Counted from the first letter of the stretch, positions 22,076 to 33,635 are shown. The stretch is 64,000 nt of DNA from Eulemur rufifrons (GCF_041146395.1 NC_091001.1:103438965-103502964); one strand, 5' to 3'. The notes: a model not told the origin generated them from the sequence alone. A program made the numbers and translations.

Positions 22076-23474
22076 CTGTTCCTCAGATGAGGTCCTACCA
22101 TGGTAATGAGCTTATATTTATAGTCAATGAATTTCCAACCCTACATGATTTTCTGTTATTAAAAAATATTTTTTCTCAATTGAGAAGAATTTTGTTAAAG
22201 ATCAACACACTCTTAACAAACCCCTAGCCTCTCGTATTGTATCTCAAAATACCCTGATATGTCTATTTACTGGGAACTTCCAAGTAATAGATTCAGAACA
22301 TCACAAGAATACAGCTCACACTGGGCTTCTGATGGTGCTGTCCAAGTGCAGGTACTGTGCTATAGATCTCTCCTAAAGAACTTGCTTGAATCTTTCAAAT
22401 GTTGCCTTAGAGGAACATTCCCAAATTACATATTATAGATATTATGCTAAAAGGTTTTCACAGTCAAATACATTTTGCAAGCACTGTCCTAAATAAGATA
22501 AAAATATTACTTTACTGCAGTACATCTTAGAGCCAGCATTATGCTAATGTATACTGAATATACCAATGTGGAGAAAAGTATGTAGCATTTTCTAAAATTA
22601 TTTGATCATGGGAAACTATTTTTCAGAGCTTCTCTCATCTCATGGACTAGAATTGAGAAAAATGCTTTTTGGGAAACACTACATCCAGAATTCAATCCTG
22701 TGCCATATTACAAGTCTTAACAGCTGGATAAGTTCTGTTTTTTTTTATTTGTTTGTTTGTGGATGATGCTATGCATGTCCAGAGAGAATATATTAATAGT
22801 TCACTTCCTAAGGATCATATAGCTAGTTGGCATCAAAATTGTGGTTAGAATATCTGCTTTATTCTGTTGCTCATATTACTATGGCACCTTACATCCCTAA
22901 ATAGGTTCCCTCTTCCTGATTCTATACCCAGTTCTTCTGCTTCCCAGAGGGAGACTTAGTTTCAGGGTTCTCTTGTGACTCATGTTAAACTCTTGTAGTC
23001 CTCTTGCTTGGGAGTTGTAGGTTATTTCTCCCTGACAATAATTTCAAATACATCAAAATATGCTATTTTCTATACTGCAAAAAATATACCTACAAAAATC
23101 AGGTTCCTGAACAGTACAATTCCCTGAAACAAGCTAAACCTTAGTAGCAGCCCTAGGTTATGTATTTATTAGTGAATCATTGCTTTATATCAGTTGGTTA
23201 ACTATTGGCTTTGGAAAATTTTTCATAAAGCAGAATAATTTGCATATTTAAGAAAGACTCTAAGAACTTAGGTTAATAGGGACACTCCACAACAAAGTTA
23301 GCACATACACATTAGATTTTACTATGTTTTGCTATCAATTTGAAGAATTTGGGTCTTTTATTTAAATCAGACTTAAGACCCTTTCCAATGATAAATCTTT
23401 ATTACCCTTTTCTCATTTTCTGTATGAGGGAGCATCCATGGAGAGGGATATTTGAAGAAATACTTGTCTTTTTA
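22076..23474. other. Mostly unannotated; faint MIR
   Basis: 22775-22890 weakly resembles antisense MIR ('catatagctagttggcatca'). No other repeat or exon is recognised. Confidence 0.35.
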
Positions 23475-24060
23475 GATTTTTTTTAATTTCAAAATATTAA
23501 GCGGGTACAAATGTTTTTGTTACTTAGATACTTTTTATAATGCTTAGGTCAGCGATTTTAGGGTGCCTATCACCTGAGTCATTGTACCCAATAGGTAGGT
23601 TTTTACCCCTCAACTCCTCCCACACTCCCCGCTTCTTGATTTCCTATGACTTTTACATCTCTTTGTGCCCACCGATTAGCTCCCAATTATTACTGAGAAC
23701 GTGTGTTTGTTTTTCCATTCCTGAGATTCTTCACTTAGGATATGGTTTCCAATTCCACTCAAGTTGCTGCAAAAGACATTATTTCATTTCTTTTTGTGGC
23801 TGTGTATTACTCCATGGGGTGTGTGTGTGTGTGTGTGTGTGTATCACATTTTCTTAATCCACTCATGAATTTTTGGACACTTAGGTTGATTCCACATTTA
23901 GCAGTTGTGAATTGTGCTGAAATAAACATTTGAGTGTAGGTGTCTTTTTTACAAAATGACTTCTTTTCCTTTGGGTAGATAGATAACCAATAGTGAGATT
24001 ACTGGGTCGAATGGTAAGTCTACATCTATTTCTTTGAGGAAGCTCCATACTGTTTTCTCT
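23475..24060 (-). mobile_element. L1 3' end, primate-age
   Basis: T-rich start, 'aagcgggtacaaatgttttt', 'gcctatcacctgagtcattg', 'cccaataggtaggtttttac', then antisense ORF2 end: 'ttgtggctgtgtattactcc', 'tgaattgtgctgaaataaac', 'gattactgggtcgaatggta'. 5'-truncated, noncoding. Confidence 0.78.
23819..23842 (+). repeat. (GT)12 microsatellite in L1
   Basis: It follows 'tactccatggg' in the antisense L1, replacing the usual 'tatatgtataccac' region. It creates the valine/cysteine runs in local open frames. Confidence 0.95.
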
Positions 24061-25654
24061 TTATCCATCTCCCACTGTAGAGTGACTTCTTGGGAAGGCA
24101 ACATGGATGTTGGATTCCCTAATATTAATATTTTTTGACATCTTTGAACTCCATGTGCCCAGGTGCATTGGAGAGATGAATTTCCAGTTTCTGGGTAAGA
24201 AATCTATGGAGCAGACTCTCCAATTGTGAAAGAGGCCTAACATTTTCCACCTTCTCCTATTGTGACTGGTAGATGAATCATGTCATGCTGCCTCCCATGA
24301 GGGAGAAAATAGGAAGCCCAGGCTGGCCTCAGGCCTCAGTTGCATGATTTGGAGCCCTATACTTGAGGAGTTATTGGGCATTCATTAATATAAGTGATGT
24401 TTCTTCTCCATTTATTGCTGGTGCCCTTTCTCTGCTGGTTGGATGCTGGAAGTCAGAAGGATAATTAATTGCCACCTGGACCTACCAAAGCAGTGTATAT
24501 ACATAGACAGATCTGGATCTGACTGAATGTAGGGAGATGGTTGGCTGATGCAGATTTTATGAGGCTTGAAGCTTATCTATTTTTGGTATCTTCTTTAAGA
24601 AAAAAATACAAAAATGAGAAAAGTAAACATAAACTTAGAATGAAGATATAAATTATAATGCATGAAAAATTTTAAAAGTTGGGAACTATTATATTTATTA
24701 TTAATTAACTATCTTACCTCTATAATATTTTTTTCTTTCTTTATTTGGCTAAGTACTGTTTAATTCTTTTCCTGTGATAGTATTTTGTAATATTATCTAT
24801 AGAGAGAATAAAAAGTTGTTTGGTTATTTTTCTCTATCATAGTTAATTGAATTTTCAAAATTATTAACCAATAATTTTAATAATGATATCTAAATTTTGG
24901 GGATCATTTTCAAATTTAGGAAAACTTCTATTGTATGTATTTCATCCATAAGTTACAAGATTTGGGAGAACTTTCTGTAGACTAGCTTTCAGCTCTGTGC
25001 ATTTCAAACCTTGCTTCTATTCCAATATCCCCAACTCCAGTACCAGGTGATACAGGACAGATTTCTATCAGCGTACAAACTCTACCCTATACCTTCCTGT
25101 CAAGACATGGGGTCAGTTGGCACAGTTGCTAGTAATAGTATCTCTGGAAGCCATTCCTGTACAGGAATGGACAGTCATAACTTATGTATATATGGAAGTG
25201 ATTGCAAACTACATCAATACATGTCTTTAAAACCAAGCTCAATGTGTCCCAAATTTAATTTCCTATGCCATACCTGATAGGAGGTTTGACAGCAATAAAG
25301 TTAAGTGTAAAGTCGGTGGTCTTAAGTGCTGCTAAACCATGTTTATTCTGCAAACTGTATGAAATCACATAACTGATAGAATACATTGTTTGCCTCTTTC
25401 AGAGCCTGAAGGGGTCTGTCCAAGTGAGAGACTTCAAAGATTAAACTTCACAGTAAATCCACTTCTGAGCAGAAGGTGTTGTCGCTGCAGAAACCACAAA
25501 TCTTCGAGGGCAGTATTTGTAACTTAAGGAATGAGTCAGGTTTTTAACTGAAGAAGAGCTATGTACCTATTTTTAAATCAAATGTTCTCAAATGATTTCC
25601 TACTGTAGAAACACAATTTAAAATGGGAATTCTTTCCTGGAGCTTTAAACTGGA
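24061..25654. other. Unannotated sequence
   Basis: AT-rich at 24570-24950. Except for the palindrome at 25151-25170, nothing is recognised. Confidence 0.45.
25151..25170. repeat. Perfect 20-bp palindrome with two CATTCC motifs
   Basis: ccattcctgtacaggaatgg equals its own reverse complement. It holds CATTCC and its inverted copy GGAATG six bases apart. CATTCC is the core of the TEAD (M-CAT) recognition site. No repeat family surrounds it. A regulatory role is inference only. Confidence 0.75.
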
Positions 25655-25765
25655 AATAACAACAATCACTATTTATTTACCACTTTTATGTGCCAGCACT
25701 TAACACATGTGATTTCTAATCTCACAAGAACCCTATAAAACTGGGAGAGCAAAACTTATGGCAAT
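25655..25765 (-). mobile_element. MIR fragment
   Basis: 'caatcactatttatttacca', 'cttttatgtgccagcactta', 'acacatgtgatttctaatct' and 'cacaagaaccctataaaact' match the antisense MIR 3' half. Confidence 0.7.
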
Positions 25766-26169
25766 CGGCCTCCCAGGTGTCATCTTTGCTCTCTAAGACT
25801 CCTGTTAGAAAGAAAAGACTCATGTAATAAAGCTTATGTATTTATACAGATTTGCTTCATTTGAATTTCAAAAGTAAGTTGGGTTCTGAAAGCTAGGTAG
25901 ATAAATCAATTTCTAGAGATTAAACAGTGATTCAGAGTAAGGCAAGCTCTCACATGTGTTAAAATTTAATAGGAAGCAGAGTTAAGATGCAATTCTGTTT
26001 TTCTTTAGGGGTAAGCCAGATGCTAGTTGTGATGGATTTGTTGTGTGTGTGGTTAACATTGCATATGTTTGTGCTATTCTGTACCCTTTGCAGAAATGTG
26101 TAAGGACAATTAAAACTTTCCATTAGCTTGTCTTTCAGTCCCCTGTCCTTGTAAGAACAATCTTTTGTT
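25766..26169. other. Unannotated sequence
   Basis: 25897-25955 could be the remaining MIR half ('agagattaaacagtgattca') after an insertion of about 130 bp, but the match is weak. Confidence 0.35.
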
Positions 26170-26422
26170 GTTTTACTTTTTTTCCCCCAGCTTCATTGAG
26201 GTTGCCAAAAAGTTGTATATATTTAAGATGTACAATGTGGCATTTTGATATAAGTATTCCTTGTGTAATAATTCCACAGTCAAGCTAATTAACATATTCC
26301 TTACTTCATATATTAAGAATAACCATTTTTTTGTGGATGTGGTGAGAACACTTAAGATCTACTTTATTAGTTAATTTCAAGTAAACAATACATTACTATT
26401 AACTACAGTTACCATGCTATAC
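26170..26422 (-). mobile_element. L1M 3' end, outer piece
   Basis: 'cttcattgaggttgccaaaa', 'atatttaagatgtacaatgt' and 'actattaactacagttacca' are antisense L1MA-type 3' UTR. The element is interrupted at 26422 and continues at 26579. Confidence 0.85.
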
Positions 26423-26578
26423 TTTATTTATTTATTTATTTATTTTATTCTTATTTAAGCATATTGTGGGGGTACAAAAGTTTAGGTTACGTATATTGCC
26501 CTTGGGCCCACCCCACACCGAGTCAGAGCTTCAAACGTGTCCATCCCCCAGACAGTGCGCATCACACTCATTATGTAT
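26423..26578 (-). mobile_element. Young L1 3' end nested in L1M
   Basis: It starts with a (ttta)n tail, then 'agcatattgtgggggtacaa', 'ggttacgtatattgccctt', 'cagagcttcaaacgtgtcca' and 'cagacagtgcgcatcacact': the reverse complement of the 3' UTR family at 640-757. About 155 bp, strongly 5'-truncated. The target duplication was not resolved. Confidence 0.88.
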
Positions 26579-27307
26579 GTATTTTAGATCTCTAGAACTT
26601 ATTTTATAACTGAGAGTTCATACCCTTTGATCAATATCTCTCCATTTCCACCACTTCCCCCATTCCCTGGAAACCACCATTATACTCTGTTTCTCCAAGT
26701 TCAACCTTTTAAGATTGCACATATAAATAATATCATGAAATATTTGTCTTTCTGTGCATGGCTTATTTCCTTTTGTATAATGTCCTGTGGCTTCATCCAT
26801 GTTGTCACAAATGACAGAATTTTCTTCTTTTTGAGGCTGAGTAGTATTCCGCTGTGTATACATTTTACAATTTCTTTGTTCACTCATCTGTTGATTGCGT
26901 AGGTTGTTTCCACATCTTGGCTATTGTGAATAATGCTGCAATGAACATGGGGGTGCACATATTTATTCAAGATACTGATCCATGTCCTTTGGGTATATAC
27001 ACAGAAGTAGGATTGCTGGATCATATGGTAGTTCTATTTTTAACTTTATTGAGGAACCTTCAAACTGTTTTCTATAATGGCTGTACCAGTTTACATCCTC
27101 ACCAACAGTGTACAAGGATTTCCCTTTTTCCCACACCTTCAGCAACACTTACTGTGTTTCAACTTTTTGATCATAACTGTCCTCATAGGTGTGAGTTAAT
27201 AATTGATTGTGATTTTGATTTGTATTTCCCTGATGATCAGTGATATTGAGTACCTTTTCATATACCTTTTGGCCATTTCTATATCTTCTTTGGAAAAATA
27301 TCTGTTT
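26579..27307 (-). mobile_element. L1M 3' end, remaining piece
   Basis: 'gagttcataccctttgatca', 'ctgagtagtattccgctgtg', 'ggctattgtgaataatgctg', 'gtaggattgctggatcatat' and 'ggctgtaccagtttacatcc' run on from 26422. The 129-codon plus-strand frame at 26854-27243 is antisense to this repeat and not a gene. Confidence 0.9.
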
Positions 27308-28194
27308 TAGAGCATATTTATGTCTAAGTAATTCTACTTAATGCTTTCACTTTATTTTCAGTCTGAAGCCAAGCGGAACAATGTTTCTGCTCCTTTGTGT
27401 CCAAAGGAAATATGTGTTTCAACTCTACAAACTGTCCTCTGATTTACTTAATGACTTTGTTCATCATACAAAAGAATCATAAGATAAGAAAGCCACCATC
27501 TGCTTCATTAATTATCATATCAGATAAGTGAAAGGGTACTGATATCTTATTTCTCCAGTCAGGTGTTTCAGGAATCGATAATTCCATGAACACAATTTTA
27601 AAATGAGTAGAAATATCACCTTGAATAAGCAAGACTTTTTGAGATTTAAGTGGTTTTGATGAGAAGCTTTCTAAAGGCATCATCCATTACCTTACTTTAA
27701 CAAACAGCAGGCAAGGAACCTTCACTAGTTTCCTTGACTGAAGGGATCATTATAAATATCAATTATTGTACCTTTGTATTGCATGTGAGTGCTCTGGTAG
27801 CTGGCTGTGCTATTTTGGGGTGTGGAGAGACACAAAAGTGATTACTGGACTTTTGCATATTTCTGTATTATTTTTCTCATTGTCAGCAAATATTTCTTCT
27901 TCTGGGGGTCCCCAAAAGACTGCTGAAGACTATACATGTTAAATGAATAAATTTGATGTCACACGAAGCATTTACTTTACTAGATTTTTGCTCTGAATAT
28001 GGGGTCACTATTTCGCAAAGAATCAAGTGTATGGACCTTGTTATAGTTGCCCTCATACTAAAGAGCTGTTTGCAGATCTACAGACATATTCAAAGATTGC
28101 CAGATATTGGAGGCATCACTAGTTAGTACTTGAGGGATGCTAGAATTATCTGTTTGAGAAATACTCCCTGCAGTTTCCTAACATTCTTGCTCTT
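27308..28194. other. Unannotated sequence
   Basis: Nothing recognised on either strand. Confidence 0.45.
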
Positions 28195-28540
28195 TTGTGA
28201 CTCTGTGTTTCCCACATACTCTTCCATCTGCTGGGAATGCTCTTCATCTGCACATATATTGGAGCCAAGCCCACTCATCCTTTAGGATTCAACTTCAATG
28301 TCACTCTACTGTGTGTAGCCTTCTCTGGCACTGTTCTCTCCTCCCAGGAATGGTTTCTTTTATAGTCTATAAAACTTCTCTATTTTAAAACTTACCATAA
28401 TGAATACTTTTCTTCTCCACTGAAGAGTGAGATTGCCTAGGGAAGAAACCATGTTTTATTCATGTTTGCAGCCCTGCCTGTTGGCGTAATGCTTATCACA
28501 CACAGGCCCTCAATAAATAACCGCTGCTTACTGAAGTGTA
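28195..28540 (+). mobile_element. L2 3' end
   Basis: 'tctgctgggaatgctcttca', 'actcatcctttaggattcaa', 'aatgtcactctactgtgtgt', 'gtgagattgcctagggaaga' and 'ggccctcaataaataa' follow the L2 3' order closely. Confidence 0.78.
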
Positions 28541-29857
28541 AATAATGGAAGTAATGAATATGTTAATCGGCTTGATTGTGGAAATCATTACACAAGGAAT
28601 ACTTGTGTCAAATGAACTATTCATTCATTCATTCATTCATGCAACAAACGTGACTTAAAGAATGTTGTTGGAAGCAAACTACATTGGAAGTTCTCTTAAA
28701 AATTAGAATATCAAATTTAGGGCCTCTTCTTTCTCATTAGAAGAGCTGAGATCCCCTTTAATCATGGGTCTCCTTTGGCTGTTTACCTTACAAGCTGGCT
28801 TCATACCCATACAGCCTGTGTCCATGGCAACTGAAACGCATGAATACAGGTTCTGAAATATAATCTCTCTAGAAAGTCAGGGCCTCTATTAAAAGTGTAG
28901 TTTACATCTGTATCTTCCTGGACAGGTATTATCACAGGGCTGTATGTGTGGTTGTTCCGCTAGGTAGTGGTGACTTCACACATCATCCTGTCCACCAAGC
29001 AGCTTCCCCTTTCAGAGCACAGTGAGCTATTGATAGATCTTGTGTGGTGGGATCCCAGGAGCGCATCAGTTCCTGAGGGGGCTACGAACAATGAAGGTGT
29101 AGCCTGTAGCATTTTCTTTATGTGTCAGGGGACATCACAATCTTTTTGGCTCAGGTTATCAGAGACAGCATCTCCATCTGTGCTTTCGGTAGACTTCTGG
29201 AGGTGGGGACAGCATTGTATGTCCCGTGCTCCCCCTCCTCTGCAGGGCTGCAGAAACAAGACATGGAACATGACACGAGATGAGAAAGCATGGAATGGAC
29301 ACAAGTTGGGAGCATTTTTTAGATCTTCAGGTCTATATTGAAGAACAGGTGAGTTTAATGTACCTGTGATTAGAAGATTTCCTTTTAGATGGGAATCAGG
29401 AACTATAGAGAATTGTATAGATTTTGGAGCATTTATTACATCCTCATTATGGTTAATATGTACTCACTTGTCGTCTTCTTGAGAAAGCTTAGTAATAAAA
29501 TCTTTACAGTGTGAAGAGGCTGTGGTCTTGTCTTAAGATGCAGTGAGGAAGTGGTAAATTGAGGAGAATGGTGTGTTCTTCAGCCTTTCTTGCCAGGAGA
29601 AGATAACTTGACTTGAGAGCATGGTTGCAGCTTTTAAGATGTAGTTTGCAGAGTCCATGAGGCCTTAAATCTTTAGTTTTTGCATCATGAGGGAAGTCCG
29701 TGGGTCCTAAGACAGAAGCTAGTGTGAATGGGGAAGCCAGAGGTGTCTGGAAGCCTCAGGACAATTACACAGTGTCTATATACTAACTACAAAAAAATTA
29801 CTTCAATATTTGGACGTCTTGTTTGCTGTACCGGTGCATACTGACTGAATAGCAGCC
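28541..29857. other. Unannotated sequence with one exon-like stretch
   Basis: A 124-codon open frame at 28967-29341 is the longest plus-strand frame outside repeats, but has no recognisable domain and no coding bias I can see. A consensus-like donor (aacag/gtgagt) follows at 29349, just past its stop codon, and an acceptor-like 'tttctttatgtgtcag' lies at 29112-29127. Confidence 0.4.
28619..28640 (+). repeat. (ATTC)n short tract
   Basis: Five tetranucleotide units. It resembles the L2 tail motif but has no L2 body beside it. Confidence 0.85.
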
Positions 29858-30157
29858 TGTATTGTTTTGCTAGGGCTGCTGGTAATGCAAGGTAATGCAA
29901 CTAGGTGGCTGAGAACAACAGAAATTTATCATCTCACAGTTCTGGGAACTAGAAGTTCAAAATCAAGGTGTCAGCAGAGCCATGTTTCCTCTGAAACACT
30001 GAGAAAGAATCAGTTCCAGGCCTTCCCTGGTTTCTGATATTTTATTGGCTTATAGCAGCGTAACACCAATCTTCAGGTGGTATTCTCCTTGTCTGCATGT
30101 CTGTCTTATCACGTGGTGCCCTTTTTATAAGGATGCTGGTCATATTGGATTAGGAAT
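29858..30157 (-). mobile_element. MaLR LTR (MLT1-like), partial
   Basis: 'ttgctagggctgctggtaat', 'caacagaaatttatcatctc', 'acagttctgggaactagaag', 'aaatcaaggtgtcagcagag' and 'gtcatattggattagga' match an antisense MLT1-type LTR. The far end is cut off where the next LTR starts. Confidence 0.75.
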
Positions 30158-30370
30158 TGCTATGGACTAATGTTCATGTGCTTCCAAAATTCATATGTTG
30201 AGATCTTAATCCTCAGTGTGATGGTGTTAGGAAGTGAAGCCTTTGGGAAGTGATTGGATCATAACAGTGGAACCCTCATGAATGGGATTAGTATCCTTAT
30301 AAGAAGAGACAGGAGAGCTTGCTCTCTGTCTTTCTGCTCCACTGTGTGAGGATATAACGAGCTGGGGTAG
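30158..30370 (+). mobile_element. MaLR LTR 5' part (MLT1A-like)
   Basis: 'tgctatggactaatgttcat', 'aaattcatatgttgagatct', 'aatcctcagtgtgatggtgt', 'ccctcatgaatgggattagt' and 'ccttataagaagagacagga' are in sense order. The 3' half is missing. It abuts the previous LTR in the opposite orientation. Confidence 0.78.
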
Positions 30371-30459
30371 GTAAGAGGAGGGAAGCTTCTAGGGGGCTTA
30401 GACAGCATCCATCCTTTTTTTCCCAACTTATGGTAAGCTAGTAGTAGCTTAGACACTTA

Positions 30460-30639
30460 ACTTTTGCCTTTACTTCTTTTATTTTTTTCCTAAATTCTAT
30501 TTTAAATAGGTAATCCATGCAATCAAAGAATATCCAGTAACAGCAAGGCTCTCTACTACCCGTTTTTGCTCAGACATCCAGGCCCCTTCTCCAGAGAAAA
30601 CCTGTTCCTTGTTTCTGGTAACCAGTTACAAGAGACACT
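30460..30639 (-). mobile_element. Probable L1M fragment
   Basis: 'aatccatgcaatcaaagaat' and 'ccccttctccagagaaaacc' followed by 'ttgtttctggtaaccag' resemble the antisense L1ME-type 3' UTR that normally precedes the 'aaatggaatcat' block seen at 30880. Confidence 0.5.
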
Positions 30640-30800
30640 CTGTAGAAGGTAAGGGAGAGTTTACGAATGTCTTCACAGAGCTAAGCCCTAAAGGATGAAT
30701 AGGTACCATAAGAGAAGGAAGAGCAGTGTAGCCTGGGAATGACACGTGCAAAATATCGACTAAACATGGACTAATATAATCACATAGCAAACCTGGTGCT
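30640..30800 (-). mobile_element. L2 fragment between two L1M pieces
   Basis: 'cacagagctaagccctaaag', 'gatgaataggtaccataaga' and 'gaagagcagtgtagcctggg' resemble antisense L2 (gctgagtcttgaaggatgagtagg). Confidence 0.5.
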
Positions 30801-30840
30801 TCAGTAGTCCTTTCACCGGGCACATTATTTCCTCATATTC

Positions 30841-31085
30841 CCTCTACTAGAGTAGCTTTCTCTGTTATTGAACTTCATAGAAATGGAATCATTTGGTATG
30901 TATTCTTTTGTTTATCACTTTTTTCACTCAACATTGTGTCTGTGAGATTTCTTTATGTTGTCCTGTGCAGCAGTAGTTCATTTATTTCAATGTATAATAT
31001 TCTATGGTATGAATATAACAAAATCTATTCATCCATTTTCTTGATATTGGACATTTCTTCTGTATTAGAGCCTCCATCACACTGC
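30841..31085 (-). mobile_element. L1M (L1ME-like) 3' UTR fragment
   Basis: 'aaatggaatcatttggtatg', 'cacttttttcactcaacatt', 'gtgagatttctttatgttgt', 'cagcagtagttcatttattt' and 'ctattcatccattttcttga' are clear antisense L1M blocks. Confidence 0.78.
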
Positions 31086-32104
31086 TCTGTATTTACCAGT
31101 TCCCATTTGTTTCTCTCAGAGATACCGCATAGTTCCTGAGAGTGCACGTCTTGGCAGAAGTAAATAAGGTATGGAATTGATACTGGGAAACTGGAAGGCA
31201 TTGCCCCAATTTTGTTGCTGATTCCTTTGGCCTTGACAATTATGACGGCACAAGTGATGTGGTTTAAGATAGTATTCATGCTGTTACTGCCTACCTAGTC
31301 ATATTGCCAATAGCCAAATAATTTTTGTGTCTTTAAAAATGTCATTCCAGTGATCTAGGAAACATATTTTCACCAAATTGTGGATTAAAAGGCTGTCTTT
31401 TACATTATTCTGCTTAAATCCTGAGAGCAGTGATATCACAGAGGCCACTAGCACTCATACCCATCTTCCTTTATGGGAAAGTGTTTCCTGAAGTCTGTGT
31501 GGACTGTCCAGTGGGAGCTGTACCTCTTCTGTCTCAGCAAAGACCTTGATTGGAGATCAGAGGTTATTATACAAGATCAATGTCCAAGTTACTCTTCTGC
31601 ATTTTGACTTACAACTCCTATCAAGTGATTACTACAAAATATTTGTGCTTCAAATTGCTAAGAGGAAAAATATTTTTGCATTTTCAGGTTGGATCCTGCA
31701 GCTTGGTACTTCTGATGTGGTGACAGAGGCAGCTATCCCGGGTGGGACTGTCACTAGGAAGGATGAATCTGCAGGAACCTCTGCTCAAAGCGTTGCCTAA
31801 GTTGTGCCCTCCTGGCAAAACCCCGCAGCCTTCCCAGTAGCCCCATCTATCCTCTGAAATACTTTTAGTCTGCTGGACAAATCAAATTTCCTCCCCACTT
31901 CCTACAGCAGCAGCTGCATGAATAAAAGCAAACCCGGGTAGCTTTCTAGCATGATAAAATATCTGGAGACACAAACACCAAGGAGTTTATGCAAATGAAA
32001 CCACAAGAATATTGAAGTACAAAGTGAGCTGATGTGTTATAAGAACTCAAAAGGTCATGTCTGGATGGTCCACAGATAGATCACAGAATTTAAATTGGGT
32101 GTCC
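31086..32104. other. Unannotated sequence
   Basis: The 84-codon frames here show no family. No repeat recognised. Confidence 0.45.
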
Positions 32105-32334
32105 ATAGAATTCAATTAAGTCCAACAAATATTGACTCAGTGTCTGGTCTCATTGGAGCACATTGCAGGGAGGTAGGATGTGAGAGGCAGGGTGGAAGGA
32201 AGGAGAGGTGAATGAGACATAAACCCTGCTTTTAGGAAACTCTCAGCCCAGGCTTGAGAGAGTGAAGGGAGACAAGCAAAATGACTGTGATAAAGTGTGA
32301 AGGCATAAAACAGTCATGATGATATGTCCAGGTG
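32105..32334 (-). mobile_element. L2 3' piece, interrupted by MIR
   Basis: 'tccaacaaatattgactcag', 'ataaaccctgcttttaggaa', 'actctcagcccagg' and 'gtgataaagtgtgaagg' match the antisense L2 tail. Confidence 0.6.
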
Positions 32335-32545
32335 CTGGGGTCAGTCTGCCTGGGTTTGACGCCTGGCTTCATCACTTAGAGCCGAATGACCTTGGGCACA
32401 TTGAGTCTCCAGGTCTCAGTCTCATCATCTGTAAGACTGGGTTTAATGATACTATGCTACCTACTTTATAGCGTTATTTTGAAAATTAAACTGGATACCC
32501 TGTTCAGAGCCCTTAGTGCAGCAACTGCCACATAGTGCTTAACGG
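32335..32545 (+). mobile_element. MIR element within L2
   Basis: 'gtcagtctgcctgggtttga', 'gaatgaccttgggcacattg', 'ctcagtctcatcatctgtaa', 'actatgctacctactttata' and 'aactgccacatagtgctta': nearly full-length MIR. L2-like sequence is on both sides. Confidence 0.87.
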
Positions 32546-33010
32546 ATGACAGCTATGAAATGTCAAGGGAGGCACAAAGCAAGTAGGGAAGGTTGTACCC
32601 AATTGAGAGTTTGGAAGAGACTTCAAAGAATAAGTAACATTTCGAAGACAGGGGCAGGATGTCAATTGATGGAAACTGGGAAGAAACACACTTAGCATAT
32701 AGTTGCCTTTCAGGGTTTGCAGTCTCTGAGATCAGTGTCCACGCCTGTCACAGTCATCAACACAGTCCTAGTGTCCAGCACTATGGAGAGATTCCTTTAT
32801 GAGGAAAATCATAAATTCATGAGTAAAAGGAACATCTTGCGCTGGGAAGGCACAGGGTGTGCTTGGGGTAGCCTATACAGGCAATTCTGCCAGTAGATTC
32901 ACCCCAGGGGAGGCTAGAATGTGAGAACGGAGGCAAACTATGTAGGGCTTTGAGCACAGAACAGAGTTCCATCCACAGGCAGTGAAATCACTGTGCTTTT
33001 CTTTCCTTCC
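32546..33010 (-). mobile_element. L2, continuing
   Basis: 'ttggaagagacttcaaagaa', 'cttgcgctgggaaggcacag', 'ctatgtagggctttgagcac' and 'agagttccatccacaggca' follow the antisense L2 coding order downstream of the MIR. The middle (32690-32810) is poorly matched. Confidence 0.5.
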
Positions 33011-33489
33011 CTTCGAATTTTGAAGGAAATATAAAAAGCCACTGAGCTATACAGCAGAATCAGCTGAACTGTTATGAACTCATCTTTCATTTTCCTGCCA
33101 TCAGTTATGTGAAATTAGACATTTGCTTATGCCTATAAATTGCTTAATCTAAGTTTGTGCTGCAAATGATGCCAGTGGCTTTAGAAGTGGCTGTTTGAGT
33201 TAACAATGAGGTTGATAGATTCTGCAAGGATTATTTTCTGGAGCAGGCGAAGTCTGCAGTAATCAAACCTGAAATGGTTCTTAGATAAAAATGTTGTGTG
33301 AATCCCCCAGTCGTAGGTACTCAAATGTCAGGATTATTTTTTTTTATAATAATGGTTCTCTCTACTCTAACTTGTCAGGGGCTTCTTGTGAGGTTGGTCA
33401 GTCCAGAGAATTATGATGGTCATTTCCCAGCCTTTATTTTGTCAGCCTTCAACTTTTTTTTATTTATGAGCCTTTTACAAGAATTTTCC
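33011..33489. other. Unannotated sequence
   Basis: 33140-33290 may be further decayed L2. Nothing else recognised. Confidence 0.35.
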
Positions 33490-33635
33490 AATATAACATG
33501 TCATTTAGCTCTTAGAACAACGTTATTCAGTGGGTTTTATCCTCATGACAGAGGAGGACCAGGAGCTAGGACTCACGTCATGTGACTCCCAGTCTCAGGA
33601 GGTTACTCCTCAACCACACAGACCCTGCGCATGTC
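33490..33635 (-). mobile_element. MIR fragment
   Basis: 'catgtcatttagctcttaga', 'acaacgttattcagtggg', 'tatcctcatgacagaggagg' match antisense MIR (catttaatcctcacaacaaccct ... ttttacagatgagg). Confidence 0.55.

Noticed and set aside
26854..27243. 129-codon open frame, the longest in the window
   Set aside because: It is antisense to an L1M 3' end that can be read block by block; no protein family match.
28967..29341. 124-codon open frame as a possible gene
   Set aside because: No domain, no homologue recalled, no upstream promoter or CpG island. Length is within chance for 64 kb.
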